Below, piece by piece: positions 51,880-62,070 of a stretch of DNA of 64,000 nt (positions are counted from its first letter, which is position 1; the number at the start of each line of letters is the position of its first letter). Both the position numbers and the translations under genes were made by a program. Under the pieces are notes generated by a model. That model ran no database searches. It worked only from the letters and a program-made list of their open reading frames with translations, and was not told where the DNA came from. Source of the stretch: Hyaloraphidium curvatum (Eukaryota > Monoblepharomycota > Hyaloraphidiomycetes > Hyaloraphidiales > Hyaloraphidiaceae); assembly GCA_025558095.1 (NCBI GenBank), contig JAIVFI010000020.1, positions 496,001 through 560,000 of the forward strand, written 5' to 3'.

Positions 51880-52442
51880 GGTTGGTGATCCGGGCTCAAT
51901 GTAGCCGCCAGTGCCAAGAAAAGGGGCAAACGGCCATGGCGATCGACGAGCGGTAATTGTCCTGAGCAAGACGAAGCTACCTGCCGACTATCGGTGTCCG
52001 CCTATCGCAGATGGCTCCGCCAACGCAGGGGCTCCTTTGAGAACACGGGCAGGTAGTCGGCCAGATCGATGCCCACCTTGGGCAGATCATCGTGCACCGC
52101 ACTCGTCCACGCCGGCTGCCCCGCGAGCCGGTTTGCTGCCACAAACCTCGCCAAAGCATTGTACAGGCATCCGTGAACCGGGCCGGGCCGCGCTGCAGCT
52201 TGGTGCTGTATTTCCTCAGGCCCGAGAGCAGCCAAGTCAAGGCCGAGGGCCGCGCGTGGTCGCTTCGCTGTTGCACGCATCGCGTTGCAGAACATGACAT
52301 CACACTCCTATTGCATGCCTGTGGCCTCGGATGCGTCGGGAGGAAGTCAGTCAGACAGGTCCGCAAATCCGTCAGTCAAGAGTTTCAGTCAATCACGGGG
52401 GCAGCGATAGCGCCCCGGTCAGGCACCGTTCTCATCGCCATC
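51880..52442. other. Intergenic spacer
   Basis: These 563 bp precede the secreted Ig-like protein gene. No gene or repeat was recognised. Confidence 0.4.
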
Positions 52443-54499
52443 ATGCCGCGATTAACGCTGCTGGTTGCGCTTCTCGCCGCCGCGGCGACTCTGACGCTCT
52501 GCCTCGGGTCAGCCCCGGGCGCCGCCGGGGCCGCGGTCCCGGCGCTGCCTCCCGCGGCCGGGGCGCTCGACGGGGCGCTCGACGCGCCTGCCCCGTTCGC
52601 GCCTGTGCAGAACGGCCGGCTTGAGCGGCGTCAGAAGGGTGCGTATGGATCTCGATGGGCTTGCGATGGCCATCGATATCGGCCGCACTGCTGTGTTCTA
52701 GCGGAGGATCCTGACATCCTTTCTTCACCACCACAGCGAAGAAAACGACGGCCAAGAAACGCACGACGACAAAGCGGAAGAAGACGACGACCAAGCGCAG
52801 GAAGAGTACGACGAAGCGCAGGGTCGTGACAACCAAGAAGGGCGCCGCCGTGCGGCAGACATCCAAGGCCCTCCGAGCCGTCATCACCACCAAGAAGGGC
52901 CTCGCGGCGACGACCCCGCGGCCGACGAGCACCACGACCACCTTGACCACGTCTACGACGAGCCAGACCACCTCGACGACCAGCCAGACCTCGACGACCA
53001 CCAGTCAGACCACGTCGACCACCAGTCAGACCACGTCCACGGCTACCCCGACGGTGAGTCCAGGCGTCACATTCGTTTCGTCGTACGGAGCCGGTCCTAA
53101 TAGCCCGCTCTGCAGCCCATGGATCACGCTGAGATCGGGATCACCTCCTACGAGGAGTTTGACCTGAGGTTCCCGGGGCTGGGCAACGAAGTGTCGCTCG
53201 AGGTCGGCCGGGGCTTTAGCGTGTGGCTGCGCTACTTCTACGCCAATGGAACCGAGTACGGGATCTCCTGGAACGAGCCAGAGACCGTCATCTTGAACCA
53301 AACCAACCGCACGGTGATTCGCAATCTGTACCAAGGTAAGGGCGTCGGGGCGGAATCCACTTCGTCGCATTGATCCCGTGCCACAAGACCAAAGCCGCCT
53401 ATACTCAGCACGGGCACAGAGCGTGGGAACGGCATTGATCTACGGGGAGTTCCGTGGAAGCTCCGCCAGCGTCACCGTGCGCACGGTTCTACCCCTGATC
53501 GCCTTTTGCAACGTCACAGCACGGCGCGATGGAAACGGATTTCCCAACGTCAACGTACCGCAAGTTCCGGCTGGCTCAACCCCGTCCTTCGAGTTCGCAT
53601 GCTTCCGCTCCGACGGCTCCGAGGTCAAAACCGCCAACGTTACCTGGCTCTCCAACCGACCCGACCTGGTGAACATCACAGGAACCAGCTACACCCAGTA
53701 TAGCCCTAACACTGGAAGCGTCGGCTATTCGAGGTGCTCGATGCAGCTCGGCCAGGCCACGATCATCGCAACGGACTGGGGCCTCCAGCAGACCGCATCC
53801 GTGGCGGTGACTGTCGTACCGGTGCAGGTCAACCTCCAATGCTCCGTGAGCATAACAGGGTCTTCAAACCTGGACAGGAGCGAGTGGGGAGCCCTGGACA
53901 ATGTGTGCTTCGAACTGATTTGCAAGAATGCCGCGGACGGATCCGAAATTCTGCGCGAGCCTGCCGGTGGCGATCAAGTTATCTTTACCAGCAACAACTC
54001 CGCGGTGGTGGTACCGAATGCGCGCTGCAAGTGGTTCGATGCACCCGGTCCGGTGGAGATTTCGGCGTCCTTCAATGGGCAACAACAAGCTTTCGTCGGC
54101 ACTTTCTCATTCACGCCTGACAGCGTGAACGTGGGACCCCGCCCGGCGTTACACTCGTGCTGGTTGAGGGCAGGCGAATTTGATCAATACGGCTATTTGC
54201 GCTCAGAGGACGACACTTTTGTGCTGGACCCCGATCGGCCCGCTAGGCCACTGGTGATTTTACTCGGCTGCTACCGGGACGTGTACAGCGGCCCCCTCTA
54301 CCTACGAGCCTGGGACAGCAACGGCCTGGTGTCCTGGAACGTGATCGGCTACCCCGATGGGCCCGCGGGGCCAACTGATTGCGATGGCTACGATGGCTAT
54401 TCATGCCAAATGAAGCTGGTGCCCAGGACGAGGGCCAACTTCACGGTCGAGGCGACCGTTGACGGCTTTACGACAAACGTGACCGTCGCAGTGGTTTAG
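52443..54499 (+). CDS. Secreted protein with Lys/Thr-rich repeats and bacterial-type Ig-like domains
   Basis: Introns at 52639-52736, 53054-53115 and 53336-53408 give 607 residues. MPRLTLLVALLAAAATLTLC is a signal peptide. Residues from about 67 form a basic repeat of KKTT/KRTTTK type, followed by a Thr/Ser stalk (TTSTTSQTTSTTSQT). The large C-terminal part is rich in beta strands and sequons. NVTWLSNRPDLVNITG followed by LGQATIIATDWGLQ is the pattern of BIG2-type Ig-like domains (VTWxSxxPxxVxVxG ... GxATIxA). A surface adhesin or matrix protein is a reasonable inference. Basic repeats directly after the signal are unusual and might bind anionic polymers. Confidence 0.75.
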
Positions 54500-55391
54500 G
54501 TGGGGAAGAGGTGCGTGAGCTGTTGTTGCGCACCCCAGGCCGCGGAGCACATAACTCTATGCTTTGCCCAAGTCAGTTATGCCCCTCCTCCGTTGGAAGT
54601 ATCTGCTACGAGTTCTGGGGCTCGCAGCACAAGTCGCAACGGCACAGAGTGTATTCGCCCCGTTTTGTTCTATAGACCGAAAAGTCCTTCTCTCCGCCCC
54701 TACCGAATCACATTTGTATGCTGCCGATCCGGGGCATCCGTTGGATCCCACGCATTACCCGGAACCGACGACGGCTCAGCGCGGCCATCAGCCCTGACGC
54801 GACCGCCGGAGCTCCTTCCAGCCCGTTGCAGGGACAGGGAACGCCGTTTGGGCGGGCAGCCTACTACCCTCCCTGGATCCATCATTGCTCGCCCCGGAGC
54901 CTCGCCGCGTCCGCAAGCACTCTCCTCTCGGCCGTTCATCGCCCGGAGGCCCGTGCTTGAGGAGGCGGCTCCTGAGCGGGTACGTGACGTGCCAGATCGC
55001 GGCCTCGAGCCAAGAGGGGACAGGGGGAATTAGGACGCCGTGTGCCAGAACTGAAAGTCCAACGCAGGCGGGGGAGCAAGACGCGACGGGCAGGCGGCGC
55101 CGGCGCCAACGGAGCTGCCAACGCCGGTGGCGAGGGAGGAAATTTCAGGTGAGGAAGGCAAGTGAAAAGCCCGCCGGGAGTAGAGAGCTGATGGCCACAA
55201 GCCGGGGTCTGCCTAAGCGTCTCGATCCACGTCCGGAGCATGATCTCCTGTGTCAGCTCCGGTCGCGCTGGTGGCGCGCCTCTGTTTTGCCGGCGGCTCG
55301 GAAGTCGGGGGGCAGCTGACGCGGAGTGGCGCCGGTGGCAAGAGCGGCGGTGGTTCGCATTGCGTTTCCGCGCATCGCCGTCGAGCCGAGA
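54500..55391 (-). pseudogene. Intergenic region containing a decayed copy of the neighbouring hydrolase
   Basis: Between about 54890 and 55230 the DNA resembles the minus-strand hydrolase gene around 56770-57050. Shared stretches in order include CATCGCCCG.AGGCCCG, CTGAGCGGGTACxTGACGxGCCAG, GACGC.GGCGGGC-like runs and GGCGAGGGAGGAAAT. Indels and substitutions break every frame, so this is a relic rather than a gene. The intact hydrolase lies on the other side of the PhyH gene, in the same orientation. The remainder of the interval (54500-54890, 55230-55391) shows no feature. Confidence 0.6.
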
Positions 55392-56429
55392 ATGGCCCCT
55401 CTCCCGCTGCAGTATTTCGACGGCCGCACGGCGTCCGTCGAAGAAGTGAACCGCGCGATCCGCGAGGACGGCGCGGCGGTGGTCACCCATGCCGTGGCGC
55501 CCGCGACCTGCGACGCCGTCCTGGCGGAGCTGCGGCCGTTCCTCGACGCCTCGGCCCGGGGCACCGACCCGTTCTCCGGCCTCAACACGCGGCGGACCAC
55601 CGGGCTCATCGGGCGCAGCCGCACGTTCGGCGAGCAGTTCGCGCTCAACAGGTTCATGCTGGCCGCCGCGGGGGACACCCTGCTGCCCTACTGCGACCGC
55701 TTCCGCGTGATGGCCACGCAGGCGATCCACATCGGTCCCGGCTCGCCCGCGCAGCCGCTGCACCGCGACAGGGACGCCTGGGGCAGCACCGCGTGGCTCA
55801 AGGAGGAATGCGAGCCCGAACTGGGATCCATGTGGGCGCTCACGGACTTTACGGAGGCCAACGGCGCTACCCGCGTCGTCCCTCGCACCCACATCCGCCC
55901 GCTGGATCGGGACTACGTGCCTTCGGAGTCGGACATGACGCTGGCGGTGATGCCGAAGGGCTCGGTCCTCATCTACACCGGCTCCGTGCTCCACTCGGGC
56001 GGCGCCAACACCACGGCCGACGAATGGCGGATGGGCGTCCACCTCAGCTACTCCCTCGGCTGGCTCCGTTCGCAGGAGAACCAGTACCTGAGCGTGCCGC
56101 CGCGCATCGCCCGCACCCTGGACCCGGACCTGCAGGAGCTCATCGGCTACTCCATGGCCCGCTTCGGCTTCGGCTACTTCGCCCTCCCGACCGTCGACGA
56201 CGTCAGGGCCGCCGGAGCGCTGCTGGGCCATCCCTCGCCGGGCGGGGGGGAGCTCCCGCGGGACCTCCGCGACGTGCTCAGCCCGGAGATCGCGCTGGGG
56301 AGGAAGCCGCGGCGGTGGGATCTGAGCGCGGGGGTGGACAGGAAGAGGAACTCAATGCAGAGCACGACGGCACTCAAGGAGGCGGCGGAAAGGGAAGCCA
56401 AGGGGAGCAAAGCCGGAGCCAAGCTGTGA
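55392..56429 (+). CDS. Phytanoyl-CoA dioxygenase (PhyH) family protein
   Basis: This is a putative Fe(II)/2-oxoglutarate-dependent oxygenase, single exon, 345 residues. The iron ligands are visible as AQPLHRDRDAWG (HxD) and, 110 residues on, VLIYTGSVLHSGGANTT (distal His), with a downstream Arg in ADEWRMGVHLSY for 2-oxoglutarate. The double-stranded beta-helix core carries MWALTDFTEANGATRVVPRTH, a strong PhyH-family block. The substrate is not predictable. An upstream in-frame Met at 55326 would add 22 residues (MAPVARAAVVRIAFPRI), Arg-rich and possibly a targeting peptide. The stop is 53 bp from the convergent hydrolase. Confidence 0.88.
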   Translation: MAPLPLQYFDGRTASVEEVNRAIREDGAAVVTHAVAPATCDAVLAELRPFLDASARGTDPFSGLNTRRTTGLIGRSRTFGEQFALNRFMLAAAGDTLLPYCDRFRVMATQAIHIGPGSPAQPLHRDRDAWGSTAWLKEECEPELGSMWALTDFTEANGATRVVPRTHIRPLDRDYVPSESDMTLAVMPKGSVLIYTGSVLHSGGANTTADEWRMGVHLSYSLGWLRSQENQYLSVPPRIARTLDPDLQELIGYSMARFGFGYFALPTVDDVRAAGALLGHPSPGGGELPRDLRDVLSPEIALGRKPRRWDLSAGVDRKRNSMQSTTALKEAAEREAKGSKAGAKL

Positions 56430-56482
56430 AATTGTGCGGTGTGTACGTACGTACGCAGTGCATCCATCGTCCTTCTGCAAGC

Positions 56483-57397
56483 CTACCTGACAGCGGATCC
56501 ACCCTTGCCTGGCCCGTCGGAGGCACCCAATGCCCTCCGCACCTCTTTCGCGAACGCGTCGGGCGCCTCCAGCTGTGCCATGTGCCCCACGCCAGGAAGG
56601 AGCACCACTTCCACGTCCGCGAAGCACGCCGCGAGCTCCCTCGCTTTGGCCTCGGGCAACGTCTTGTCCGCGGGTCCCCAGATGATCGTCGCGGGCACCT
56701 TGCGGTCGAGGAATTCCGGGGGGCCGGACCCGGCGATCGCGAGCATCAGCGACGTGAACGTCCCCGAGAGCCCCCTGGCCTCGGCGCGGAACGCGTCCGT
56801 GAGCACGCCCGTCTCGGCGATCATCGCCCGCAGGCCCGCGTCCGAGGACATGGCGCTGCCCATGGCGGCCCTGAGCGGGTACATGACGCGCCAGGCCATG
56901 GCTTTGCCGAGCCAGGTGGGAACGGGGGGAACCAGGCCGCCGTTGGCCAGGACCAGGCGCCCGACGCGGGCGGGGAAGTAAGAGGCGAAGGCGCGGGCCG
57001 CGGCGGCGCCGAAGGAGTTGCCGACGCAGGCGGCGAGGGAGGAAATGCCCAGGGCGTCGAGGATGGCGGCGGCCCAGCGCGCGAGGGAGGGCCAGCCGGG
57101 GTCGGGGAGGGCCGAGGAGCCTTCGTAGCCGGGCAGCGCGGGCGCGATCAAATGGAACGCGTCGGAGAGGCGTTCAATGAGGGGTCTCCAGTGTGTCATC
57201 GCGCCACCGAGGCCGCCGTGGACGAGCAGCACCGCGGGGAGCGAGGGGTCGCCGGAAACCCAGACGCGCGCGGCGCCGAACGGAGCGGCGAGCTGCACGT
57301 CGCGCTGCTCAATCGGCGGAGCCATCGCGGGCCGGAGATCGGGGCAGGACGCGGTGATCGGGCGCGGAGCTTCAGGCGCGGAGTAAACAGTGAACAT
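56483..57397 (-). CDS. Alpha/beta hydrolase
   Basis: Single exon, 304 residues (further Mets at 57415 and 57325). PAVLLVHGGLGGAMTHWRP is the oxyanion HGG block and FHLIAPALPGYEGSSAL the strand-4 region. LAACVGNSFGAAAARAFAS holds the nucleophile (GNSFGA). IIWGPADKTLPEAKA supplies the Asp and LPGVGHMAQLEAPDAF the His, so the triad is complete. It resembles bacterial-type haloperoxidase/epoxide hydrolase-like enzymes in motif spacing. A decayed copy lies at about 54890-55230, on the far side of the PhyH gene. Confidence 0.85.
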   Translation of the reverse strand: MFTVYSAPEAPRPITASCPDLRPAMAPPIEQRDVQLAAPFGAARVWVSGDPSLPAVLLVHGGLGGAMTHWRPLIERLSDAFHLIAPALPGYEGSSALPDPGWPSLARWAAAILDALGISSLAACVGNSFGAAAARAFASYFPARVGRLVLANGGLVPPVPTWLGKAMAWRVMYPLRAAMGSAMSSDAGLRAMIAETGVLTDAFRAEARGLSGTFTSLMLAIAGSGPPEFLDRKVPATIIWGPADKTLPEAKARELAACFADVEVVLLPGVGHMAQLEAPDAFAKEVRRALGASDGPGKGGSAVR

Positions 57398-57534
57398 CCG
57401 CAGCGGCTTCCCCACAGCTCGCCGGCGGTCCGACAGCGCCGCCAGGTGACTGCTGTCACTGCTCTTCAGAGCGCCCCCGCTTGTACCAGCCCCCGCCGGC
57501 CAACTGTGCCCCGCCGCCCGCCCATCCCCAAGCG

Positions 57535-58305
57535 ATGTCTCCCCCGGAAACCGCCGATTCCGGCGCCCCCGCCGAGTACCCGCACGAGCCCGGCTCCTTC
57601 AATCGCGTCCGTCGGATGCCCGAACGCGCGCGGTACGATCAGGAGTCGCTCTTTGCCATCCTGGACGCCGGCATCGTCGCCCACGTGGGGTTCGTGCTCG
57701 ACGGCCGGCCGATGGTCATCCCGATGGCGTACGGCAGGCTAGAAGATAAGCTGTACATCCACGGCTACATCAGGTGAGCCCCCGGAGGACCAGCTCCGGG
57801 TATTCCGAGCTCAACCCTCCCCTTCGAACCGCCTTCAAGCGGCCGCCTCCTCAAGCACCTCTCCTCCGACCCGCGCTGCACGCTCACCGTCACACTCGTC
57901 GACGGCCTCGTCTTTGCCCTCTCGGCATTCCACAACAGCATGAACTACCGCTCCGCCGTCGTCCACGGCCTCGCGTCGCCCGTCACCGACCCCGCCGAGA
58001 AGGAGGACGCGCTCCGCGCGGTCACGGACCACGTGTTCAAGGGGCGGTACGACGCAAGCAGGGCCGTGACCAAGACGGAGCTCAGGTCGACGGCGGTGCT
58101 GCGGGTCGAGATCGAGGCGGCGTCGTGCAAGATCCGGACGGGGCCGCCAAAGGACGACGCCGAGGACGAAACGGATGAAGAGCTGTGCGGGAGGCTGTGG
58201 ACGGGGGTGGTGGAGGTGCGGACCGAGTTCAAGGGGCTGACCCCGGGCGGGGCGGGGAAGGGGGACGATGCGGGGGCGAGGGGGTTGCTGGGCACGAGGG
58301 GATGA
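57535..58305 (+). CDS. FMN-binding split-barrel protein, pyridoxamine 5'-phosphate oxidase-like
   Basis: One intron (57774-57839) gives 234 residues. The start at 57535 (MSPPETADSGAP) precedes RMPERARYDQESLFAILDAG, the usual opening of this family. AHVGFVLDGRPMVIPMAYGR and LYIHGYISGRLLKHL (the junction restores SGRLL) form the flavin barrel. TLTVTLVDGLVFALSAFHNSMNYRS and VHGLA complete it. Fungal and bacterial homologues are annotated as flavin-nucleotide-binding or NimA-like proteins. True PNPO activity is unlikely because the C-terminal dimerisation part is different. It is divergent from the hydrolase, with 137 bp between starts. Confidence 0.85.
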
Positions 58306-58576
58306 CGGCATGCAGGGCACCAAATCGAGCCGAGCAATTGGTTCTTCGATGTTCTATTGTCCGTCGCGTCGCACCAGCGAATTGCTCCCCTGTTTAGCGC
58401 TCGGGTGGCAAAGGAAGTGCTTGCGTTGTGGAAGGGTCCGACACAGCCCTCGGCGTCCCGGCGTAAGCGAATTCGCCGCTTGCGTCTCCCGCGCGCACGG
58501 GCTCAGCGCGCGCTGCCGATACAAAGCCGACGCGGTCCCTCACGGGGAGAAACCAAAGACAGACGCACTCCCCGAA

Positions 58577-59202
58577 ATGGCCGTGATCAAGGACTACAAC
58601 CCCTACGAAGACGACGGCGCCGGGCCCGCGGTCCCCCCGCCGCCCTATCCCGTCCCGCCGGCGTACACCGCATCCTCCGGCACCCTCCCGCCCCCCGCCA
58701 CCCCCGCTTCTCCCATCCCCGACGCCGCCGTCCGCCCGGCCGGGCAGTACTGGGCGGTCGTCCCCACCTCCGCCCCCCCGGCGCCGGTGCACGGCAAGAA
58801 CGGGTACGAGGTGCTCGAGCCCCACCACCACGCGCATGGCGGATGCAGGGCGCGGCGGGAGGCGAGGAAGCTGAAGCGCACGGTCGCGTGCACGAGGTTG
58901 GTCCCGAGAGCGCGCTCCTCGCGTCCCCGAACGAGGCTGATCGATGGAGCAGCTGCGGAGCGCGCAACGCGCCCCCCGTCCCGCACCTCGGCGTCACCGT
59001 CGCCGCAAGTGCGCTGCTTTTCGCGGTGTTCTGGCCGCTGGGATTCGTCCCCCTCGCCGTGCACGCGGGGTGCAAGACGGCCGCGCGGAGGAAGCTCAAG
59101 AAGGGGGAGGCCAGGTGCGGAGGTTGCGGGGAAGTGCTGCCCGTTCCCGAGGGGTGGCAGGGCGGTGGTGGGAGGTGCGGGAGGAGGAGGGGGGGTTGCT
59201 GA
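58577..59202 (+). CDS. BRI3/LITAF-like small membrane protein
   Basis: One intron (58897-58952) gives 189 residues. The N-terminal half is Pro/Tyr-rich (PPPPYPVPPAY, including a PPxY-type motif). The C-terminal half has two zinc-ligand-like pairs, CTSCG (restored by splicing) and CGGCG, flanking a hydrophobic segment LLFAVFWPLGFVPLAV. This order (CxxC, membrane segment, CxxC) is that of brain protein I3 and LITAF-type endosomal membrane proteins. A PPxY motif could recruit a Nedd4-type ligase. The assignment rests on architecture rather than strong sequence identity. Confidence 0.65.
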
Positions 59203-59262
59203 TGTGTCCATTCCGTTTGCTTTCTTGCGCGATAAATGGTTTGCCAAGATCCTTGTCTTCAG

Positions 59263-60810
59263 TTAGTTGCCCTTGCCCTTGTTCGCCGCCCCCGCGGTCG
59301 CCATCTTCGTCAGCGTCTTTGTCCTCCTCGCCACCGGGCTCTCGTTCCGCGCGCTCGCAGGCGTCCCCACCGACGACCGGAACCCCGGCGTCCCGGGCGA
59401 CCTGAACCCCGGCGTGCCCGGCGCCGACCTCGCGGGCGTGTGCACCGGCGCCGCGTCGCCCTCGTCGGCGGGACGGGAGGTGCCTTCCAGGTACATGTGC
59501 AGCACCTCGTCGGGGGCGTCCGCGTGCGGGATTCCTTCCACGGTTTCGAGCTGCGCGAGGCGGAGGAGGTGCTCGAGCTGGGAGAGCGAGGCGCCGGGGA
59601 CGAGCCCGGGAGGAGGGGCCGCCCGATGTTCGTGTGTGGGCTCCTCATCGTCCGAGGAAGAGCCGGAAGAGGAGTCCTCGCTGTCCTCTGCACCGCGGTA
59701 CTCGCCGAGCGCGACCCAGGTGCTCTTGCCCGCGCCATTCGCGCCACCTCCCAGCGAGTCGAACTTGGCGAGCAGCACCGGGTCCCCCTTTTCCTCGTCA
59801 AGGTTGAGCAGCGCCGAGCTGGTGGCCAAATGCAGCTTCTGCAGGTCCGACAGGGGCAGCTCCATCGCCTCGCCCGGTTCCGGAACGTCCGTGTCGAATC
59901 CGACCTTGCCGTGCGGGCCCTCGTGTGCCCGGCCATCGTCGCGGTCCTCCACAATCCTGACGCCAAAGTCGATCGCCGGCTCCCCCGACGGGCGCCTCCA
60001 GCGCCGCCAGAGCGACACCTCGCAGCGGGGGAACTTTTCCTGCCACGTCCACGGTTTCGACACGGGCCCGGGCGTCCCCGAGGGTGCCGTCGGCCTCGCG
60101 TGCGCCTCGAACAGCACGTACATGGCGCATTCGTACCGCGCAGCGCGCTTCCACTCGCCCTCGGGGGCGTCCGACGCCGCCACGAGGTCCCGCGATGCCT
60201 TCAGCGTGCGCGACAGCGACACGCCCTGCGGAACCCCCGCCGAGATCGACAGGCCCGACGCGGCGATGTTGAGTTGCAGCAGCGGGACCAGCGCGTCCAG
60301 GTCCGCCAGCAGCGGCGGAATCATGTCCAACACCTCGTCCAGCTCGTCGCTGCCCTCCCGCGACGCGCTGTCGGCGGCCAGCGCGGCATCGGCGCGGGCG
60401 GCCAGCGCCTCGACCTCGTCGCGCGTGCGGCGGATCATCGAGACCACGGGGCCGAGCAGCGTGTTGCCCCGGGCGGCGGCGATCTCGAGCAGGCCGGCGG
60501 CGGGCGCGATCGAGTTGAGGGTAACGGCCAGGCGCGTCTGAAGGCGGTTGAAATCCCGGATCCGCGGGTCCGAGTCGGCCGGCGCGTTCTTCGACGGCGT
60601 GCTCCTCGAGTCCGACGAGTTGGGCCGCGAGCTGCCGCGCGACGGGCCCGCCTGCGCGTCGCCGGACGCGTTGCGCGACGAGGCCAGCGACGCGGAGTAG
60701 GCCGCGAGCCGGCCGACGCCGAACGACACCAGCGCGCCGAATGCGCTCTTGGACGCGACGGCGATCATTTCCACGGGCAGGGCGGCCATCATCGCGTCGA
60801 AGGACTCCAT
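59263..60810 (-). CDS. YRB30: RanGTP-binding protein, Yrb30-like
   Basis: Single exon, 515 residues. The N-terminal domain matches the fungal Ran-binding family: SAFGALVSFGVGRLAAYSAS, then FNRLQTRLAVTLNSIAPAAG, EIAAARGNTLLGPVVSMI, and VPLLQLNIAASGLSISAGVP with SLSRTLKAS. Yeast Yrb30 has the same arrangement, including the ARGNTSL motif, and binds RanGTP. The C-terminal half has an acidic Ser-rich segment (SEDSSSGSSSDDEEP), then repeats TPGFRSPGTPGFRS and a basic tail. There is an Asn-Gly-rich loop GGGANGAGKSTW that mimics a P-loop, but it is not in an ATPase context. The start at 60810 is chosen over an upstream Met at 60864. Confidence 0.85.
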   Translation of the reverse strand: MESFDAMMAALPVEMIAVASKSAFGALVSFGVGRLAAYSASLASSRNASGDAQAGPSRGSSRPNSSDSRSTPSKNAPADSDPRIRDFNRLQTRLAVTLNSIAPAAGLLEIAAARGNTLLGPVVSMIRRTRDEVEALAARADAALAADSASREGSDELDEVLDMIPPLLADLDALVPLLQLNIAASGLSISAGVPQGVSLSRTLKASRDLVAASDAPEGEWKRAARYECAMYVLFEAHARPTAPSGTPGPVSKPWTWQEKFPRCEVSLWRRWRRPSGEPAIDFGVRIVEDRDDGRAHEGPHGKVGFDTDVPEPGEAMELPLSDLQKLHLATSSALLNLDEEKGDPVLLAKFDSLGGGANGAGKSTWVALGEYRGAEDSEDSSSGSSSDDEEPTHEHRAAPPPGLVPGASLSQLEHLLRLAQLETVEGIPHADAPDEVLHMYLEGTSRPADEGDAAPVHTPARSAPGTPGFRSPGTPGFRSSVGTPASARNESPVARRTKTLTKMATAGAANKGKGN

Positions 60811-61024
60811 CTTGGGTTCCTCGTTGGAGGTGTGAGGGGACCGCAATCCCGCCGCACCCTGCAACAGTCGGTCGATTCAAGAAATGGTCGTTGGAGGGTA
60901 ACGGGACCACAATCCCGCCGCACTCTGCGCAGTTGGTCACAGCTTCGTGAAATAGCGATCAAAGCCTTCGAAAGGCAGCCAGGACAAGGCTACGACTGGT
61001 GAAGTCGCATTTAAGATAGATATC

Positions 61025-61998
61025 TCATCGCCAGATGGGACGCGTCAGGCACGTCGGCCCGCCCTCGGCCTTGAGGCTCACTTCGTCCCCCTTGTACGTC
61101 CTCACCCGCACCCCCATTTCCCTCAGCCTCCCCTCCGTCACGGGGTTGCCCCGCAGCATCACGCACACTTCGGGACTCAACGCGAGCACGTTCGTCCCCT
61201 GCGTCTCCAGGAACTCCTTCTCGGGGACCTCGACGAGGGCGATGCCCCGCGCGCGGAGGAGCTTGTGGAAGGCGACGGGGACCAAAGGGGGGTAGACGAC
61301 GGCGAGGGCGGGGGAGACGAGGGAGACGACGGAGAGCAGGTGCAGGCAGGCTTGCGGGCCGGTGAAGTAGCTGGAAGGCGGCGGGACGTCAGCAGTTGCG
61401 GGCAGGGGATGCCGTTTGCCGCCCACGGGAGGTCGAAGGACAGCACGTCCACGTCCAGCATCGCCCTGTCCAGGATCTTCTTCAGGCAGGCAAGACCCTC
61501 GCGGTTCGTCCGGAAGCCGATCCCGACGCAGAGCGTCCTTTCGTCCAGCCACAGCGTGTCCCCGGCCTCCATCGTCGGCTCCTCCCCCTGGCCGTCCCAC
61601 CCGTCCTCCAACCGCCCAAGAATGGGCACCCCGTGCCTTTCCAGCGTGGCTCTGAGCAGGTCCGGCTCCCCGCGGCGGAGCTCCTTCCCCATGCGGAGCA
61701 GGATGGCGCCCTCGCGCGTGACGAGGACGGGGTCGTGCACGAACACCGAGTCGGCCAGCAGCCCCCCGTCGTCCGCGTCGCAAACGACAATGTCGCAGGA
61801 GGGCAGTTCCTCGCGGATGATGGCGACGAACGCGTCGTGTTCGCGCTGCGCTTCGTCCAATTTGATCGGGGCGGCGTAGTGCCACTTTTCGGGGTCCGCG
61901 GCGCCCATCGAGGCGGCCGGGCGGCGAACCATGATGGATTTGATGGGAGCAAAGGAGTTCTGCGCGCCATAGGCGACAGACGCGGGCGGCGAGGCCAT
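61025..61998 (-). CDS. Dimethylarginine dimethylaminohydrolase-like amidinohydrolase
   Basis: The family hydrolyses methylated arginines to citrulline and methylamine. One intron (61371-61426) gives 305 residues. Motifs are APIKSIMVRRPA, the substrate-binding DSVFVHDPVLVTREGAIL (Asp and His), EAGDTLWLDERTLCVGIGF with RTNREGLA, and SFDLPYFTGPQACLHLLS (junction restored), which contains the catalytic His. The active-site Cys is expected near the end, and PTCLTRPIWR supplies a Cys in the right place. Length is close to human DDAH1 (285). It is head to head with the GNAT-cupin gene, 72 bp apart. Confidence 0.88.
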
Positions 61999-62070
61999 TT
62001 CCTCGTGTTCTCGCGATCGACGCGGTCTTTACTGGCAGGGACCGTGGTCCCCCTGCCTCCACCTCCCACA
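61999..62070. promoter_or_regulatory. Very short bidirectional promoter, DDAH-like / GNAT-cupin
   Basis: Only 72 bp lie between divergent start codons. No TATA box or other known element is evident. Promoter function is inferred from layout. Confidence 0.5.

Noticed and set aside
49645..51969. 774-codon minus-strand open frame opposite the Shg1-like gene
   Set aside because: Arg/His/Pro-rich shadow of a Gly/Pro-rich coding strand. The plus strand has the nuclear signal, acidic tail and helical domain.
55250..57742. 830-codon plus-strand open frame spanning PhyH and the hydrolase
   Set aside because: It crosses two supported genes in the wrong frame or strand, is rich in Arg/Gly/His, and shows no motif.
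59900..59960. GGGANGAGKSTW in the Yrb30-like protein as a P-loop
   Set aside because: No other NTPase motif and a low-complexity surrounding. Treated as chance similarity (the motif itself lies near 59730-59760).
59236..61002. 588-codon plus-strand open frame opposite the Yrb30 gene
   Set aside because: No motif in this frame, whereas the minus strand matches the Ran-binding family in order over several blocks.
61396..62070. Extending the GNAT-cupin protein 225 codons upstream
   Set aside because: That stretch is antisense to the DDAH-like coding sequence and has no domain. The Met at 62071 directly precedes the GNAT start.
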